61,157 nucleotides of DNA from Propionibacterium sp. (lineage in GTDB: Bacteria > Actinomycetota > Actinomycetes > Propionibacteriales > Propionibacteriaceae). The DNA is taken from NCBI GenBank assembly GCA_022837595.1, contig JALHFX010000004.1, forward strand, positions 1 through 61,157, written 5' to 3'. The translations under genes were made by a program, and so were the position numbers. Of the stretch, positions 43,366-52,687 are shown piece after piece; the first letter of the stretch is position 1; the number at the start of each line of letters is the position of its first letter. The notes beneath the pieces were generated by a model. That model did not search any database. It had not been told where the DNA came from and saw only the letters and a list, made by a program, of their open reading frames with translations.

Positions 43366-43551
43366 ATGTGCCGAGCAGTGACCTGCAAAGTCTGCGGCAA
43401 GACCACTTGGGCGGGGTGCGGCCAGCACATCGACCAGGTCAAAGCATCCGTGCCTGCCGGCCAGTGGTGCGGCGGGAAACACTCCGCCGACGAGGTCGCG
43501 GCGGCCAAGCAGAACCGGGGTGGCTTCTTCAGCCGACTCTTCGGCCGCTGA
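43366..43551 (+). CDS. Small cysteine-rich (zinc-ribbon-like) protein
   Basis: A 61-residue protein, MCRAVTCKVCGKTTWAGCGQ then HIDQVKASVP, with cysteines at 2, 7, 10, 18 and 35 that could bind a metal. The C-terminus FFSRLFGR is amphipathic. I recall close relatives in many actinobacteria, all unnamed. The CsoR/CstR-like operator upstream suggests a metal or sulfur stress role. GAGAGGA precedes the ATG. Confidence 0.75.
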   Translation: MCRAVTCKVCGKTTWAGCGQHIDQVKASVPAGQWCGGKHSADEVAAAKQNRGGFFSRLFGR

Positions 43552-43656
43552 ATCAGCCCGGACTCCGGACGCCTACACCGGACCAGCAGCTGCGGTCCGG
43601 TTTGGTCCGGCCTTGATTGCTTTATTGGCTGCGTCGCTCAAGAGCAGCACCGTGAG

Positions 43657-43729
43657 TGCCCTCGATGGGATTCGAACCCATACTGGAGCGGGTTTAAGCC
43701 GCCTGCCTCTACCGTTGGGCTACGAGGGC
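43657..43729 (-). tRNA. tRNA with anticodon TAA (Leu), class I shape
   Basis: A 73-nt cloverleaf: acceptor GCCCTCG/CGAGGGC, anticodon loop CTTAAAC (anticodon TAA), a five-base variable loop CCAGT, T arm ATGGG-TTCGAAT-CCCAT and discriminator A. Leucine tRNAs normally have a long variable arm; this one does not. Its 5' end lies four bases after the ppx stop, so it must be cut from the ppx transcript or use an internal promoter. Confidence 0.85.
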
Positions 43730-43733
43730 TCGC

Positions 43734-44681
43734 TCACCGGACGAACGGATGGCCTCGGCCGTCGCGCAAGATCGATAGAACGATGCCATCGAGGATATCG
43801 GACTCGCTGGCCTGAAGTTTCACCGGAACCCGCTTCGAGATCTCGGCGACCACGAGGGCGCCAGCACCCAGCACTTTTGCACGTTCTGGGGCCACCGGCC
43901 CCAGCGCCAACACCTCGTCCGCTGTCATATCCAGTAACCGCTGTGAAAGTTCGACCACTTCAGCAGTCGTCATGGACGCACCGTGCACCCGCTCCCGCTC
44001 ATACTGACGCAAGCCCAGGTGCACTGCCATCATCGTGGTCACGGTTCCCGCCACCCCGATGAAGGTCGCGACATCGCCGAGCGCGATGGGGCAGTCGTCC
44101 AGCATTCGATTGACCTCGGCCCGCGCCTGCGCTACCTGATCGGCGGTCGGCGGATCTGAATGCAGATAGCGCTCCCGCACCCGCCTCGAGCCGATATCCA
44201 AGCTGGTATCTCCCGCGATCCCCCCGGACGCGGTACCCCTGACCAGCTCGGTCGATCCGCCACCAGAATCCATCACCAGTACCGGCTCACCGCTCAGTCG
44301 GCCACCCTGCAATGCACCGACGAATGACAGCTGAGCCTCTTCGTCCCCGCTGACCAACTCCGCAGCGAACCCCAAACGTGATTGCACACCTTCGAAGAAG
44401 ACCTCACGATTAGACGCATCCCGCGCCGCCGAAGTGGCCACGAATCGTCCCTTCGTGCACCCTGCCTGCCTCATCAGGGGCAGGTACTCCTCGATCACCG
44501 CCCAGCCGCGCTCCATCGCCTCAGCGGCGAAACGCCCGGTGGCGTCTACGTCCTGACCCAACCGGGCGAACCGCAGTTGCCGGGTGACTTCGATAAGGTG
44601 ACCGGCCGGATCTGTCGTCGCGATCAGCAGCCGCAGGGTATTCGTGCCGCAATCCAGTGCGGCCACGGTCTCAGTCGTCAC
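43734..44681 (-). CDS. ppx: Ppx/GppA-family exopolyphosphatase
   Basis: A 315-residue protein of the actin-like ATPase fold. It has VAALDCGTNTLRLLI (phosphate 1), RFVATSAARDASNREVF, the SGDEEAQLSF loop and VMDSGGGSTELVRG (phosphate 2), followed by GVAGTVTTMMAVHL. It hydrolyses inorganic polyphosphate or pppGpp. It lacks the C-terminal HD-like domain of E. coli Ppx, as short actinobacterial homologues do. The GTG at 44681 has GGAGA upstream and overlaps the DUF501 gene by 11 bp. Confidence 0.92.
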   Translation of the reverse strand: MTTETVAALDCGTNTLRLLIATTDPAGHLIEVTRQLRFARLGQDVDATGRFAAEAMERGWAVIEEYLPLMRQAGCTKGRFVATSAARDASNREVFFEGVQSRLGFAAELVSGDEEAQLSFVGALQGGRLSGEPVLVMDSGGGSTELVRGTASGGIAGDTSLDIGSRRVRERYLHSDPPTADQVAQARAEVNRMLDDCPIALGDVATFIGVAGTVTTMMAVHLGLRQYERERVHGASMTTAEVVELSQRLLDMTADEVLALGPVAPERAKVLGAGALVVAEISKRVPVKLQASESDILDGIVLSILRDGRGHPFVR

Positions 44682-45204
44682 TTGATGTCTCCTCGCCTGC
44701 CGGGGTGGCCTCCGGACAGAAGTCACCCATCAACGCCAACGCTTCATCACCGATCGGATTCACCCCGGGACCGGCCGCCAATGCATGACCCACCAACGCG
44801 TGTAAGCATTTCACACGAGTGGGCATACCTCCGGCGCTGAACCCGGCGATCTCCGGCACTTCATCGCCGATCTCCCGAGCCAACGCTTCCCTATCGGAAA
44901 GATAGGCCTCGTGCGCTACCCGATAGGCCTCGGCCAGCCCGGGATCGGTGCTCAACTTGGCGGTCATCTCGGCCATAATCCCCGACGCCTCCAAGCGGGA
45001 AACAGCCAGCACAGCGTTCGGGCAAATCAGGTAATAGGTCGTCGGAAATGGTGGGCCGCCCGGCAACCGCGGATAGGTGGCCAGGACGCCTGGATGCCCC
45101 GCTGGGCACCGGTAGGCCACTCCCGCAACCCCGCGCATCGGGCGCCCTAGCTGGGCTTGCGCAAACGCGGCGTCCGAATCGGTGAACGTCTCATAACTGG
45201 GCAT
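44671..45204 (-). CDS. DUF501 protein
   Basis: A 177-residue protein with family motifs AQLGRPMRGVAGVAYRCPAG, PFPTTYYLICPNAVLAVSRL and GMPTRVKCLHALVGHALAAG. The conserved Cys and His residues suggest metal binding. The family is almost confined to actinobacteria, and its function is unknown. It lies between divIC/ftsB-like and ppx, a conserved order. Confidence 0.92.
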   Translation of the reverse strand: MPSYETFTDSDAAFAQAQLGRPMRGVAGVAYRCPAGHPGVLATYPRLPGGPPFPTTYYLICPNAVLAVSRLEASGIMAEMTAKLSTDPGLAEAYRVAHEAYLSDREALAREIGDEVPEIAGFSAGGMPTRVKCLHALVGHALAAGPGVNPIGDEALALMGDFCPEATPAGEETSSDD

Positions 45205-45207
45205 GAG

Positions 45208-45879
45208 TTAAGGCCCCTCTGACGACTCGACGGTCACGACCGGCCCGGAGGCACCCTTGTCGACCGGCTCAGGATCGTCAGCGGTCACGACGCTGCCCCA
45301 GACACGATCCCACCAGGTCTTCGCGTACTCTCCTTCGGGTAGCTGAGCTGAACCGATCTGGCTGCCGCCCGCATATGGTTCGTTGTTCGGCCCGACAACC
45401 TGAAAACCTATCTCGCCCGGAACTACCCAGCCGAGCCGTTCGCGGGCCTGAGTCTTCACGTATTCAGGGTCTTGCCAGCGTTTGATCTCGTCAGTGAGCT
45501 CTGAAATCGCCTGCTGGTGCTGGGCGATCTGCCGTTTAGCCTCGGCCATCTCGTACTGCTGGTTGAAATAGACGCGCAGCGTGGTCGCATAGCTGATCAG
45601 TAGCACGATCAGCACCAGTACCAAGATAATTGCGCGTTGCGTGACGCGTAGGCCATTGCGCAACCGCCACACGACCCCGGTGGCACGCGGCTGAGCCTGA
45701 CCGGCGGCATCCTCGGGCTGCTGCGCGGGGTCGGACGCGGCCGTGCCCGGACGGGCCTTGGACGATCCGACGCCCCGTTGAGTAGGACGCGACGCGGTGC
45801 GCAGACTGGGGGTATCAGCTGCGCCCGGACGTCCCGCCGGACCCGATGCCGCGCGGCGACCTGCCCTGCCAGATTCCAC
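45208..45879 (-). CDS. DivIC/FtsB-family septum formation protein
   Basis: A 223-residue protein with a disordered basic N-terminus (1-70), one transmembrane helix (AIILVLVLIVLLISYATTL) and a coiled coil (EMAEAKRQIAQHQQAISEL). The short DivIC motif DPEYVKTQARERLGWVVPGE follows. It should act with FtsL/FtsQ in the divisome. AGGAG before the GTG at 45879 decides the start. DUF501 begins four bases after its stop. Confidence 0.9.
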   Translation of the reverse strand: MESGRAGRRAASGPAGRPGAADTPSLRTASRPTQRGVGSSKARPGTAASDPAQQPEDAAGQAQPRATGVVWRLRNGLRVTQRAIILVLVLIVLLISYATTLRVYFNQQYEMAEAKRQIAQHQQAISELTDEIKRWQDPEYVKTQARERLGWVVPGEIGFQVVGPNNEPYAGGSQIGSAQLPEGEYAKTWWDRVWGSVVTADDPEPVDKGASGPVVTVESSEGP

Positions 45880-45982
45880 TCGCCACTCCTGTCTCCACCA
45901 GATCACACCGAATACCGCGCATTGAACCTCGGCCGTCTACCGAAAGGCTCGTCTAAGTCATTCCATCATCAGACACAAACGA

Positions 45983-46014
45983 GGCGGCCCCGACGTACGA
46001 AACGCGGGGCCGCC
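45983..46014 (-). terminator. Terminator of eno
   Basis: GGCGGCCCCG pairs with CGGGGCCGCC around a 12-base loop. It lies 51 bp after the eno stop and is followed by a T-containing stretch on the minus strand. Confidence 0.75.
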
Positions 46015-46064
46015 CCAGTGACCCGGTTCGGGCTCAGCCATCAATCATTGACCGACAGCTTTGC

Positions 46065-47354
46065 TCACCACTCCTCAGGGTTGAAGCGCGGGAACGCCGA
46101 AGCGCCTGCGTAGACCGCACAGTCGTCCAGCTCCTGTTCGATGCGGACCAGCTGATTGTACTTCGCGACACGCTCGCCGCGAGCCGGAGCACCCGACTTG
46201 ATCTGACCACAGCCCAGCGCCACCGACAGGTCGGCGATGGTGGTGTCTTCAGTCTCGCCGGAACGGTGGCTCATCATGGAGCGGTAACCGTTGCGATGTG
46301 CCAAGGTGACAGCGTCGATGGTCTCGGTGAGCGAACCGATCTGGTTCACCTTCACCAGCAATGCGTTTGCCGAACCTGCGTCGATACCGCGCTGTAGGCG
46401 CTCGACATTGGTCACGAAGAAGTCGTCGCCAACCAGCTGCACCTTGTCGCCGATGCGGTCAGTGATGACCTTCCAGCCTTCCCAGTCCTCTTCGTTCAGC
46501 GGATCCTCGATCGACACCAGCGGGTAGTCGGCAACGAGCTTCTCGTAGTATTCGATCATCTCCGCCGAGCTCTTCTTGGCACCCTCGAAGAGGTACTTGT
46601 CGTCCTCGAAGAACTCGCTCGCAGCGACGTCGAGAGCCAGCGCGACGTCCTTGCCCGGCTTGTACCCGGCGGCCTTGATGGCGTCCTCAATCAGGTCGAG
46701 GGCCTCACGGTTGGAGTCAAGGTTCGGGGCGAAGCCGCCCTCATCGCCAAGACCGGTGGCGAGCTTGCGCTCCTTGAGCACCGCCTTCAGCGCGTGGTAA
46801 ACCTCGGCGCCCATGCGCAGAGCCTCGGCGAAGCTCTCAGCGCCGATCGGGGCGATCATGAACTCCTGGATGTCGACATTGGAGTCGGCATGCGCGCCAC
46901 CGTTGAGGATATTCATCATCGGCACCGGCAACAGGTTCACGGTCGGGCCGCCGATGTACTTGTAGAGCGGCAGCTCAGCCGATTCGGCAGCGGCGCGAGC
47001 CACGGCAAGCGAGACACCGAGGATGGCGTTCGCGCCGAGCTTCGACTTGTTGGGAGTACCGTCCAAGTCGATCATTGCATCGTCGAGACCGCGCTGATCG
47101 GTGGCATCCCAGCCGACGACCTCCTTGTAGATGGCCTCGTTGACGTTGTCGACGGCCTTCAGCACGCCCTTACCGCCGTAACGTGCCTTGTCACCATCAC
47201 GCAACTCGGCAGCCTCGAAAGCGCCGGTGGATGCACCCGAGGGTACGGCAGCGACGGCGAATGAACCGTCATCCAGCAAGGCCTCGACCTCAACGGTGGG
47301 GTTGCCACGCGAATCAAGAATTTCGCGGGCCTCGATGTATTCGATAAGTGCCAC
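46065..47354 (-). CDS. eno: Enolase
   Basis: A full-length 429-residue enolase converting 2-phosphoglycerate to phosphoenolpyruvate. It has REILDSRGNPTVEVEA at the start, the SGASTGAFEA loop, catalytic GDEGGFAPNL, metal ligands in SIEDPLNEEDWEGW and LVGDDFFVTN, and SHRSGETEDTTIADL at the end. The start is GTG with AAAGGG upstream. A 29-bp tandem duplication lies just before the ribosome-binding site. Confidence 0.97.
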   Translation of the reverse strand: MALIEYIEAREILDSRGNPTVEVEALLDDGSFAVAAVPSGASTGAFEAAELRDGDKARYGGKGVLKAVDNVNEAIYKEVVGWDATDQRGLDDAMIDLDGTPNKSKLGANAILGVSLAVARAAAESAELPLYKYIGGPTVNLLPVPMMNILNGGAHADSNVDIQEFMIAPIGAESFAEALRMGAEVYHALKAVLKERKLATGLGDEGGFAPNLDSNREALDLIEDAIKAAGYKPGKDVALALDVAASEFFEDDKYLFEGAKKSSAEMIEYYEKLVADYPLVSIEDPLNEEDWEGWKVITDRIGDKVQLVGDDFFVTNVERLQRGIDAGSANALLVKVNQIGSLTETIDAVTLAHRNGYRSMMSHRSGETEDTTIADLSVALGCGQIKSGAPARGERVAKYNQLVRIEQELDDCAVYAGASAFPRFNPEEW

Positions 47355-47367
47355 GGGTGTCTACCCT

Positions 47368-47425
47368 TTCATTCACAGATGGAATCTTCGGTCCAGTTCA
47401 TTCACAGATGGAATCTTTGGTCCAG
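47368..47425. repeat. 29-bp tandem duplication before eno
   Basis: TTCATTCACAGATGGAATCT and the next nine bases occur at 47368-47396 and again at 47397-47425 with one mismatch. The duplication lies between mazG and eno, in the eno leader or promoter. Confidence 0.9.
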
Positions 47426-47445
47426 TCCTAAGCGTATCCGCTAGA

Positions 47446-48078
47446 TCACTCATCTGACTCGCGCATTTGCAACTCACTTCGATATATCTGGTCCTCCAGT
47501 GCACGAAGCGCGTCGCGGACAGCCTGATCGGCGTCCACCCCGCTGGCCTGGGCCCGCTGCACCAACGCGAGGATTTGTTGCCCGACCTGCTCGTCGGTGA
47601 TCGGCGTCTGCGCCATCTCAACATCGACCTGCATCGCTCGGGTCCTCGCGACCACCTTGGCCGCCTTCGCGAGGGTGTTCAAGGTGCCGGGGATCCCTTC
47701 GAGCGCACTCGTGCGGCGTTTCTCGGTTTGTTTGGCCTGCTCCCAGACGCCGGCCAGATCTTCCGGACGGTCGGCGCGATCGAAGACCCACGGATGCCGA
47801 GCGACGAGTTTGTCACAAATCCCACGCGCGACATCTTCGATATCGAAGCGGCGCTCGGTACGGGCAATCTCGGCATGAAAATAGACCTGCATGAGTAAAT
47901 CACCGAGCTCCTCACACAGGTCGACATCGGAGATCGGCTCGGTTTCAATGGCCTCGACGACCTCCGCGGTCTCCTCGATGAGGTGCTGGACCAGGCTCCG
48001 ATGTGTCTGCTGCGCGTCCCAGGGACAGTCGGCTCGCAACCGCCGCATCACCTCGGCGAGCCGCAGCAATTCGCTCAA
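47446..48078 (-). CDS. mazG: MazG-family nucleoside triphosphate pyrophosphohydrolase
   Basis: A 210-residue protein with the MazG all-helical core. Metal-binding motifs are HLIEETAEVVEAIE (EExxE) and LCEELGDLLMQVYFHAEIA (ExxD). The start LLRLAEVMRRLRADCPWDAQ is the classic signature. It converts NTPs or dNTPs, especially damaged ones, to NMP and pyrophosphate. It is shorter than the two-domain E. coli protein, like other actinobacterial ones. Its start overlaps the SurA-like gene by 4 bp. Confidence 0.93.
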   Translation of the reverse strand: MSELLRLAEVMRRLRADCPWDAQQTHRSLVQHLIEETAEVVEAIETEPISDVDLCEELGDLLMQVYFHAEIARTERRFDIEDVARGICDKLVARHPWVFDRADRPEDLAGVWEQAKQTEKRRTSALEGIPGTLNTLAKAAKVVARTRAMQVDVEMAQTPITDEQVGQQILALVQRAQASGVDADQAVRDALRALEDQIYRSELQMRESDE

Positions 48079-48602
48079 CTCTGCGCCAGCTCTGACAACG
48101 AGCCAGATCCTGCCAAGGTGAGGTTAGCCGGGTCCCAGTTGCCATAGCGCGGATTGAGTTCGACATCGTAGGCACCTAGATACGAAGCAGACTGCAGACC
48201 GAGCCCGGACGCGATGAGATCGCTACGCGCGATTCCCAGGGCTGCCTGCGCACAACGCTCATCGGTGAGCAGAACGCCCAGCCCGAGCTGCTGCATATAA
48301 TCGCGCACCTGAGCATCGGTCGGGGCGTCGGCGCCCATCTGTTCGGCCTGCTGGCTGCTCATCTCGCCGAGCACCGCCCACATCACCATCTGCGGACGCA
48401 GCTCATTGGCAGTCATCTGCAACTGCGGCTGGCTCGCCAGAACCACCGCACAGCCTTCCGAGTAGTCTGCGATCCGCGAATCTGGGATGACGACCCCGTT
48501 CACGACCGCCGCAGTGCCCGATGCCGGTGAACATCCCGACAAGGCTGCTACTCCGAAAGCCCCGAGCGCTGCTCCGACCAGAAGCTTCTTCAAAGAATTC
48601 AC
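48075..48602 (-). CDS. SurA-N-like lipoprotein
   Basis: A 175-residue lipoprotein with signal peptide LLVGAALGAFGVAALSGC. The next residues, AAVVNGVVIPDSRIADYS, match the start of the SurA N-terminal domain. No peptidyl-prolyl isomerase domain follows, so it may act as a chaperone only. A homologue occupies the same place between mfd/mazG and eno in other actinobacteria (from memory). The start is a GTG. Confidence 0.8.
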   Translation of the reverse strand: MNSLKKLLVGAALGAFGVAALSGCSPASGTAAVVNGVVIPDSRIADYSEGCAVVLASQPQLQMTANELRPQMVMWAVLGEMSSQQAEQMGADAPTDAQVRDYMQQLGLGVLLTDERCAQAALGIARSDLIASGLGLQSASYLGAYDVELNPRYGNWDPANLTLAGSGSLSELAQS

Positions 48603-48636
48603 GCCACCGAGTCTACCGAGAGATCACGATCGCGAA

Positions 48637-51600
48637 TCATGACCCACGGGGTCCAACGTGGACTCCAGTGAAGATCGACACGACCCCGGCTGCCCATTCC
48701 AACAGCTCGGTGCCCTCAATCGGGAGGCTGGGCACCCCGCCCGTGCGTGGACGCGGCACCAGCGCGACGTTCGACTTGGCCTTGATCAAGGTGCCCGGAT
48801 GTACCCGCTGCAGCCGCAGCTGCCGCGATTCGGGTAGATCAACAACCGGGGCGAAGCGGATGAAGTTGCCTTGGGTCATCACCTCGGTCAGCCCCGCCTC
48901 ACGGCAAGCCAGCCGGAAGCGTGCCACATCGAGCAACGCCTGGGTGGATGTCGGCAACGGACCGTAACGGTCGACAAGCTCGTCACGAACATGAACGATG
49001 TCTTCCTCGGCACGCACTTCGGCGAGCCTGCGGTACATTTCTAGCCGTAGCCGCTCCGATTCGACGTAGTCGGTGGGCAGATGAGCGTCCACCGGAAGCT
49101 CGATGCGCATCTCGGCTTCGTCCTGGCCAGACTGCTCGCCGCGGTAGTCAGAGATCGCTTCGCCGACCATTCGGATATAAAGATCGAAACCGACATCGGC
49201 GATATGACCGGATTGTTCATCACCGAGCAGGTTTCCGGCACCACGGATCTCCAGGTCCTTCATAGCGATGGCCATGCCGGCACCGAGATCGCTATTCGCG
49301 GCGAGCGCGGAGAGCCGATCGTGGGCAGTCTCGGAGAGTGGTTTGTCGGGTGGGTAGAGAAAATAGGCGTATCCGCGCTCTCGGCTACGTCCTACCCGTC
49401 CGCGCAACTGATGTAGCTGTGACAAGCCCATCCGATCGGCGCGGTCCACGATCAAGGTGTTGGCCGTCGAAACATCGATACCCGCTTCCACGATGGTGGT
49501 GCAGACGAGTACGTCGATGCGCCGCTCCCAGAAGTCGAACATCACCTTCTCGAGGGCTCGCTCGCCCATCTTGCCGTGCGCCGTGACGATCGTCGCCTCG
49601 GGAACCGCTCGACGCAGTTCGGCAGCGACCTTCTCGATATCCTGCACCCGGTTGTGGACATAAAAGGCCTGGCCTTCACGAGCGAGCTCACGGCGGATCG
49701 CGGCGGCGACCTGGCCGTGATCGTAAGGGCCGGCAAAGGTCAACACGGGGTGGCGTTCTTCGGGCGGGGTCGCGATGGTCGACATCTCGCGGATACCGGT
49801 CACTGCCATCTCGAGTGTTCTGGGAATCGGCGTTGCGCTCATCGAGAGCACATCGACGTTGACCCGCATCTTCTTCAGGGCTTCCTTGTGCTCGACGCCG
49901 AAGCGCTGCTCCTCGTCGATGATTACCAGCCCGAGATCCTTGAACTTCACGCTCTCGCTGATCAACCTGTGGGTGCCGATCACGACATCGATTCGTCCTG
50001 AGGCCAGCCCGTCGATCGTCTTACGGGTCTCGCCGGCCGACTGGAAACGGCTCAACGCGGCCACGGTGATCGGAAAACCGGCATAACGGTCAGTGAATGT
50101 CTGAGTGTGTTGTTGGACGAGCAGCGTCGTCGGCACCAGGATGGCGACCTGCTTGCCGTCCTGCACCGCCTTGAACGCGGCGCGAACCGCGATCTCGGTC
50201 TTGCCGTAGCCGACATCACCGCAGACCAGCCGATCCATCGGAACGAGCTGTTCCATATCGTGTTTGACGTCGTTGATACACGAGAGCTGATCGGGGGTCT
50301 CGGTGAAGCTGAACGAATCCTCGAGCTCACGTTGCCACGGAGTGTCGGCGGCGAAAGGGTGTCCCTTGGTCGCCTGGCGTGCTGCATAGAGCTTGATCAG
50401 GCCGGAGGCTATCTCGCGAACCGCCCTACGCGCGCGGGATTTACGCTGCTTCCAATCGGCCCCGCCCATCTTGTCGAGCTGCGGGCTCTCACCACCGACA
50501 TAGCGAGAGATCTCGTCGAGCTGGTCCATCGGTACGTAAAGCCGATCCCCCGGCTGCCCGCGTTTGGAGGGCGCATATTCCACCACCAGGTATTCACGAG
50601 TCGAACCCGCAACCGTTCGGGTGACCATCTCGACATAACGCCCGACGCCGTGTTGCTGGTGCACCAACGGGTCGCCTGGTTTGAGCTCCAGAGGTGCGAT
50701 CTGGTTACGTCGCTTCGCCGGCATCTTTCGGGCGTCCCGCTCAGCAGTCGGCAACGTGCCAGTGAGATCGCCTGCTGCGTGGAGGACCAGTCGAATACGT
50801 GGTGCGCGCCATCCCATACGCAGGCCACTACGGAAGATGCGCACGACCGGGGAAGGCTCCACGTCGTCGCCGAGATCATCGAGTATCTTCGACGCGATGT
50901 CGTTATTGCCCAGCACCTCTGCCATTCGCCGGGCCTGACCGGGGCCTTCGACACTCAGCAGCACCCGCCAGCCGTCTGCGATGTCTTGTGCAATCTGCTG
51001 CACGAAACCGTCGACGTCGCCATGCCAGCTGGGGACGCCGATCAGGTTCAGCCGCTCACCCGTCTCATCGTCAGGATCAGGTGCGAACGGAGACAACGCC
51101 CACCAACTTTGGCCGCGCTCCAACGCTCGGGAACGGACTTCGGCCAGCTGCCGATAGGCGCTCGCCCCCAGATCGATCGGCGCGCGTCCACCGGACGCTG
51201 CGGCCGCCCAGCCGGCATGCAGAAACTCCTGGCTGGTGCGCACCAGATCCTCGGCACGTGTGCGGACGAGTTCCGGATCGTTGACCAAGATCAAGGCGTT
51301 GGACGGCAAGACATCGATCAACAGCTCAAGTTCATCGACCAATGCCGGAATGAGGGCTTCCATACCCTCCGCCATCTGGCCTTCGGCGATCTTCTCCAGC
51401 ATTTCGGCGAGTTCAGGATGATTGCCGATCAGGTTTGCCGCGCGGCCACGGATCTTCTCGGTGATCAACAGCTCGCGGCAGGGAGCGGCGGTGATCTCGT
51501 CCACGGATTTGTCGGTGGAACGCTGGTCGGCAACGTGGAAGTAGGTGATGGTATCGATCTCGTCGCCGAAGAAGTCGACACGCACCGGGTGGTCTTCGGT

Positions 51601-52170
51601 GGGCGGGAAGATATCAACGATGCCGCCACGCGTGGCGAACTCGCCCCGTCGTTCGACGAGGTCGACCCGCTGATATGCGGCAGCCACGAGATCTGCGGCC
51701 AACTCACCGATCTCATAGTCAGCACCGACTTGCAGAGTGACCGGACGAAGATCTGCCAGGTTGGCGACCTGGGGTTGCAGCATGGAGCGGATCGGAGCGA
51801 CAACCACCCGCGGTTTCGGGCGATCGCTCTTACCGGTGATCGCACGTAAGACTGCCAGACGGCGTCCGACCGTGTCGGATCGGGGGCTCAGTCGCTCGTG
51901 TGGCAGCGTCTCCCATGCCGGGTAGTACGCGGCTTGATCGTCCCCGAGCAGCGACTGCAAGACCGAAGTGAGCTGTTCGGCTTCTCTGAAGGTCGAGGTG
52001 ACTACGAGAATCGGACGCTCTGCGGTACTAGCCAACGTTGCGATCAAGGCCGGACGAGCGGCTGCCGGGCAGTCCAGCTCCGCAGCTGACAGCCCTGCCT
52101 TGGCGTCGCTGATTACTTCGGCGACGCTGCGATCAGCGGCCAGTGATGCGAAAAGCCCCCGGAAACTCAC
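48637..52170 (-). CDS. mfd: Transcription-repair coupling factor
   Basis: A 1177-residue Mfd of full length. The N-terminal UvrB-like module has YPAWETLPHERLSPRSD. The RNA-polymerase-interacting domain includes GDPLVHQQHGVGRY. The translocase has Walker A GDVGYGKTEIAVRAA (about residue 650), DEEQRFGVEHKE (about 745) and motif VI QLRGRVGRSRERGYAYF. The C-terminal TRCF domain carries YVESERLRLEMYRRLA. It removes stalled RNA polymerase and recruits UvrA. The start is an ATG. Confidence 0.97.
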   Translation of the reverse strand: MSFRGLFASLAADRSVAEVISDAKAGLSAAELDCPAAARPALIATLASTAERPILVVTSTFREAEQLTSVLQSLLGDDQAAYYPAWETLPHERLSPRSDTVGRRLAVLRAITGKSDRPKPRVVVAPIRSMLQPQVANLADLRPVTLQVGADYEIGELAADLVAAAYQRVDLVERRGEFATRGGIVDIFPPTEDHPVRVDFFGDEIDTITYFHVADQRSTDKSVDEITAAPCRELLITEKIRGRAANLIGNHPELAEMLEKIAEGQMAEGMEALIPALVDELELLIDVLPSNALILVNDPELVRTRAEDLVRTSQEFLHAGWAAAASGGRAPIDLGASAYRQLAEVRSRALERGQSWWALSPFAPDPDDETGERLNLIGVPSWHGDVDGFVQQIAQDIADGWRVLLSVEGPGQARRMAEVLGNNDIASKILDDLGDDVEPSPVVRIFRSGLRMGWRAPRIRLVLHAAGDLTGTLPTAERDARKMPAKRRNQIAPLELKPGDPLVHQQHGVGRYVEMVTRTVAGSTREYLVVEYAPSKRGQPGDRLYVPMDQLDEISRYVGGESPQLDKMGGADWKQRKSRARRAVREIASGLIKLYAARQATKGHPFAADTPWQRELEDSFSFTETPDQLSCINDVKHDMEQLVPMDRLVCGDVGYGKTEIAVRAAFKAVQDGKQVAILVPTTLLVQQHTQTFTDRYAGFPITVAALSRFQSAGETRKTIDGLASGRIDVVIGTHRLISESVKFKDLGLVIIDEEQRFGVEHKEALKKMRVNVDVLSMSATPIPRTLEMAVTGIREMSTIATPPEERHPVLTFAGPYDHGQVAAAIRRELAREGQAFYVHNRVQDIEKVAAELRRAVPEATIVTAHGKMGERALEKVMFDFWERRIDVLVCTTIVEAGIDVSTANTLIVDRADRMGLSQLHQLRGRVGRSRERGYAYFLYPPDKPLSETAHDRLSALAANSDLGAGMAIAMKDLEIRGAGNLLGDEQSGHIADVGFDLYIRMVGEAISDYRGEQSGQDEAEMRIELPVDAHLPTDYVESERLRLEMYRRLAEVRAEEDIVHVRDELVDRYGPLPTSTQALLDVARFRLACREAGLTEVMTQGNFIRFAPVVDLPESRQLRLQRVHPGTLIKAKSNVALVPRPRTGGVPSLPIEGTELLEWAAGVVSIFTGVHVGPRGS

Positions 52171-52380
52171 CGATCCATAGTAGGCGGGCCCGCCAAGGAG
52201 CCGGTTCTTGCTCAGAACGGCGGCATCTTCGTCCGGTTGCTTCTTGCCGATCAGCGCTGGCAGTGGTGCACGTCCGTGGTGGGTGGCTGGGCGCAGCTCG
52301 AAAGCGAGCGGCGGAGCTATGCGTCCGCCTCGGTGGCAGACGGCGCACCCGCGGTCGGCGCACCCACGCTCGGCGGTAGG

Positions 52381-52630
52381 CGCTGCCGAAAGTGTCAGCA
52401 GCTACCGAAAGCCACACGCCGCCTCACCCCGGCTACCGAAAATCCCAGCAGCTACCGAAAACCACGCACTGCCGCACTCCAGCTACCGAAAATCGCAACG
52501 GCTACCGAACGTTCGGTAGCCGTTGCTATTTTCGGTAGCCGCTGGTTTGAGGGCCGTGCAGATCGGTAGCCGCTGACGTGGGGGGCAGTGCAGATCGGTA
52601 GCCGCTGCGGTTTCCGGAAGCTGCTGCGGG
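52381..52630. repeat. CTACCGA palindromic array, copy 2
   Basis: Five forward CTACCGAA units (from 52401) are followed by four inverted TCGGTAG units (to 52603), around the centre AACGTT (52508-52513). The inner stem GAAAATCGCAACGGCTACC pairs with its inverted partner with one mismatch. It lies between pth and mfd. The remainder of 52171-52687 has no gene. Confidence 0.88.
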
Positions 52631-52687
52631 TTGACCGGTCTCTTTCAATAGCCAAGGCGTCGGACGCCCGGTCATCTGTTGACCCCG

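Noticed and set aside
50107..51849. 580-residue plus-strand open frame
   Set aside because: It lies wholly inside mfd on the other strand, and its arginine- and histidine-rich composition is typical of a shadow frame.
52208..52569. Open frames reading SSYRKSQRLPNVR upstream of mfd
   Set aside because: They are translations of the palindromic repeat and have no start signal. Their similarity to the NUDIX C-terminus is explained by the shared repeat.
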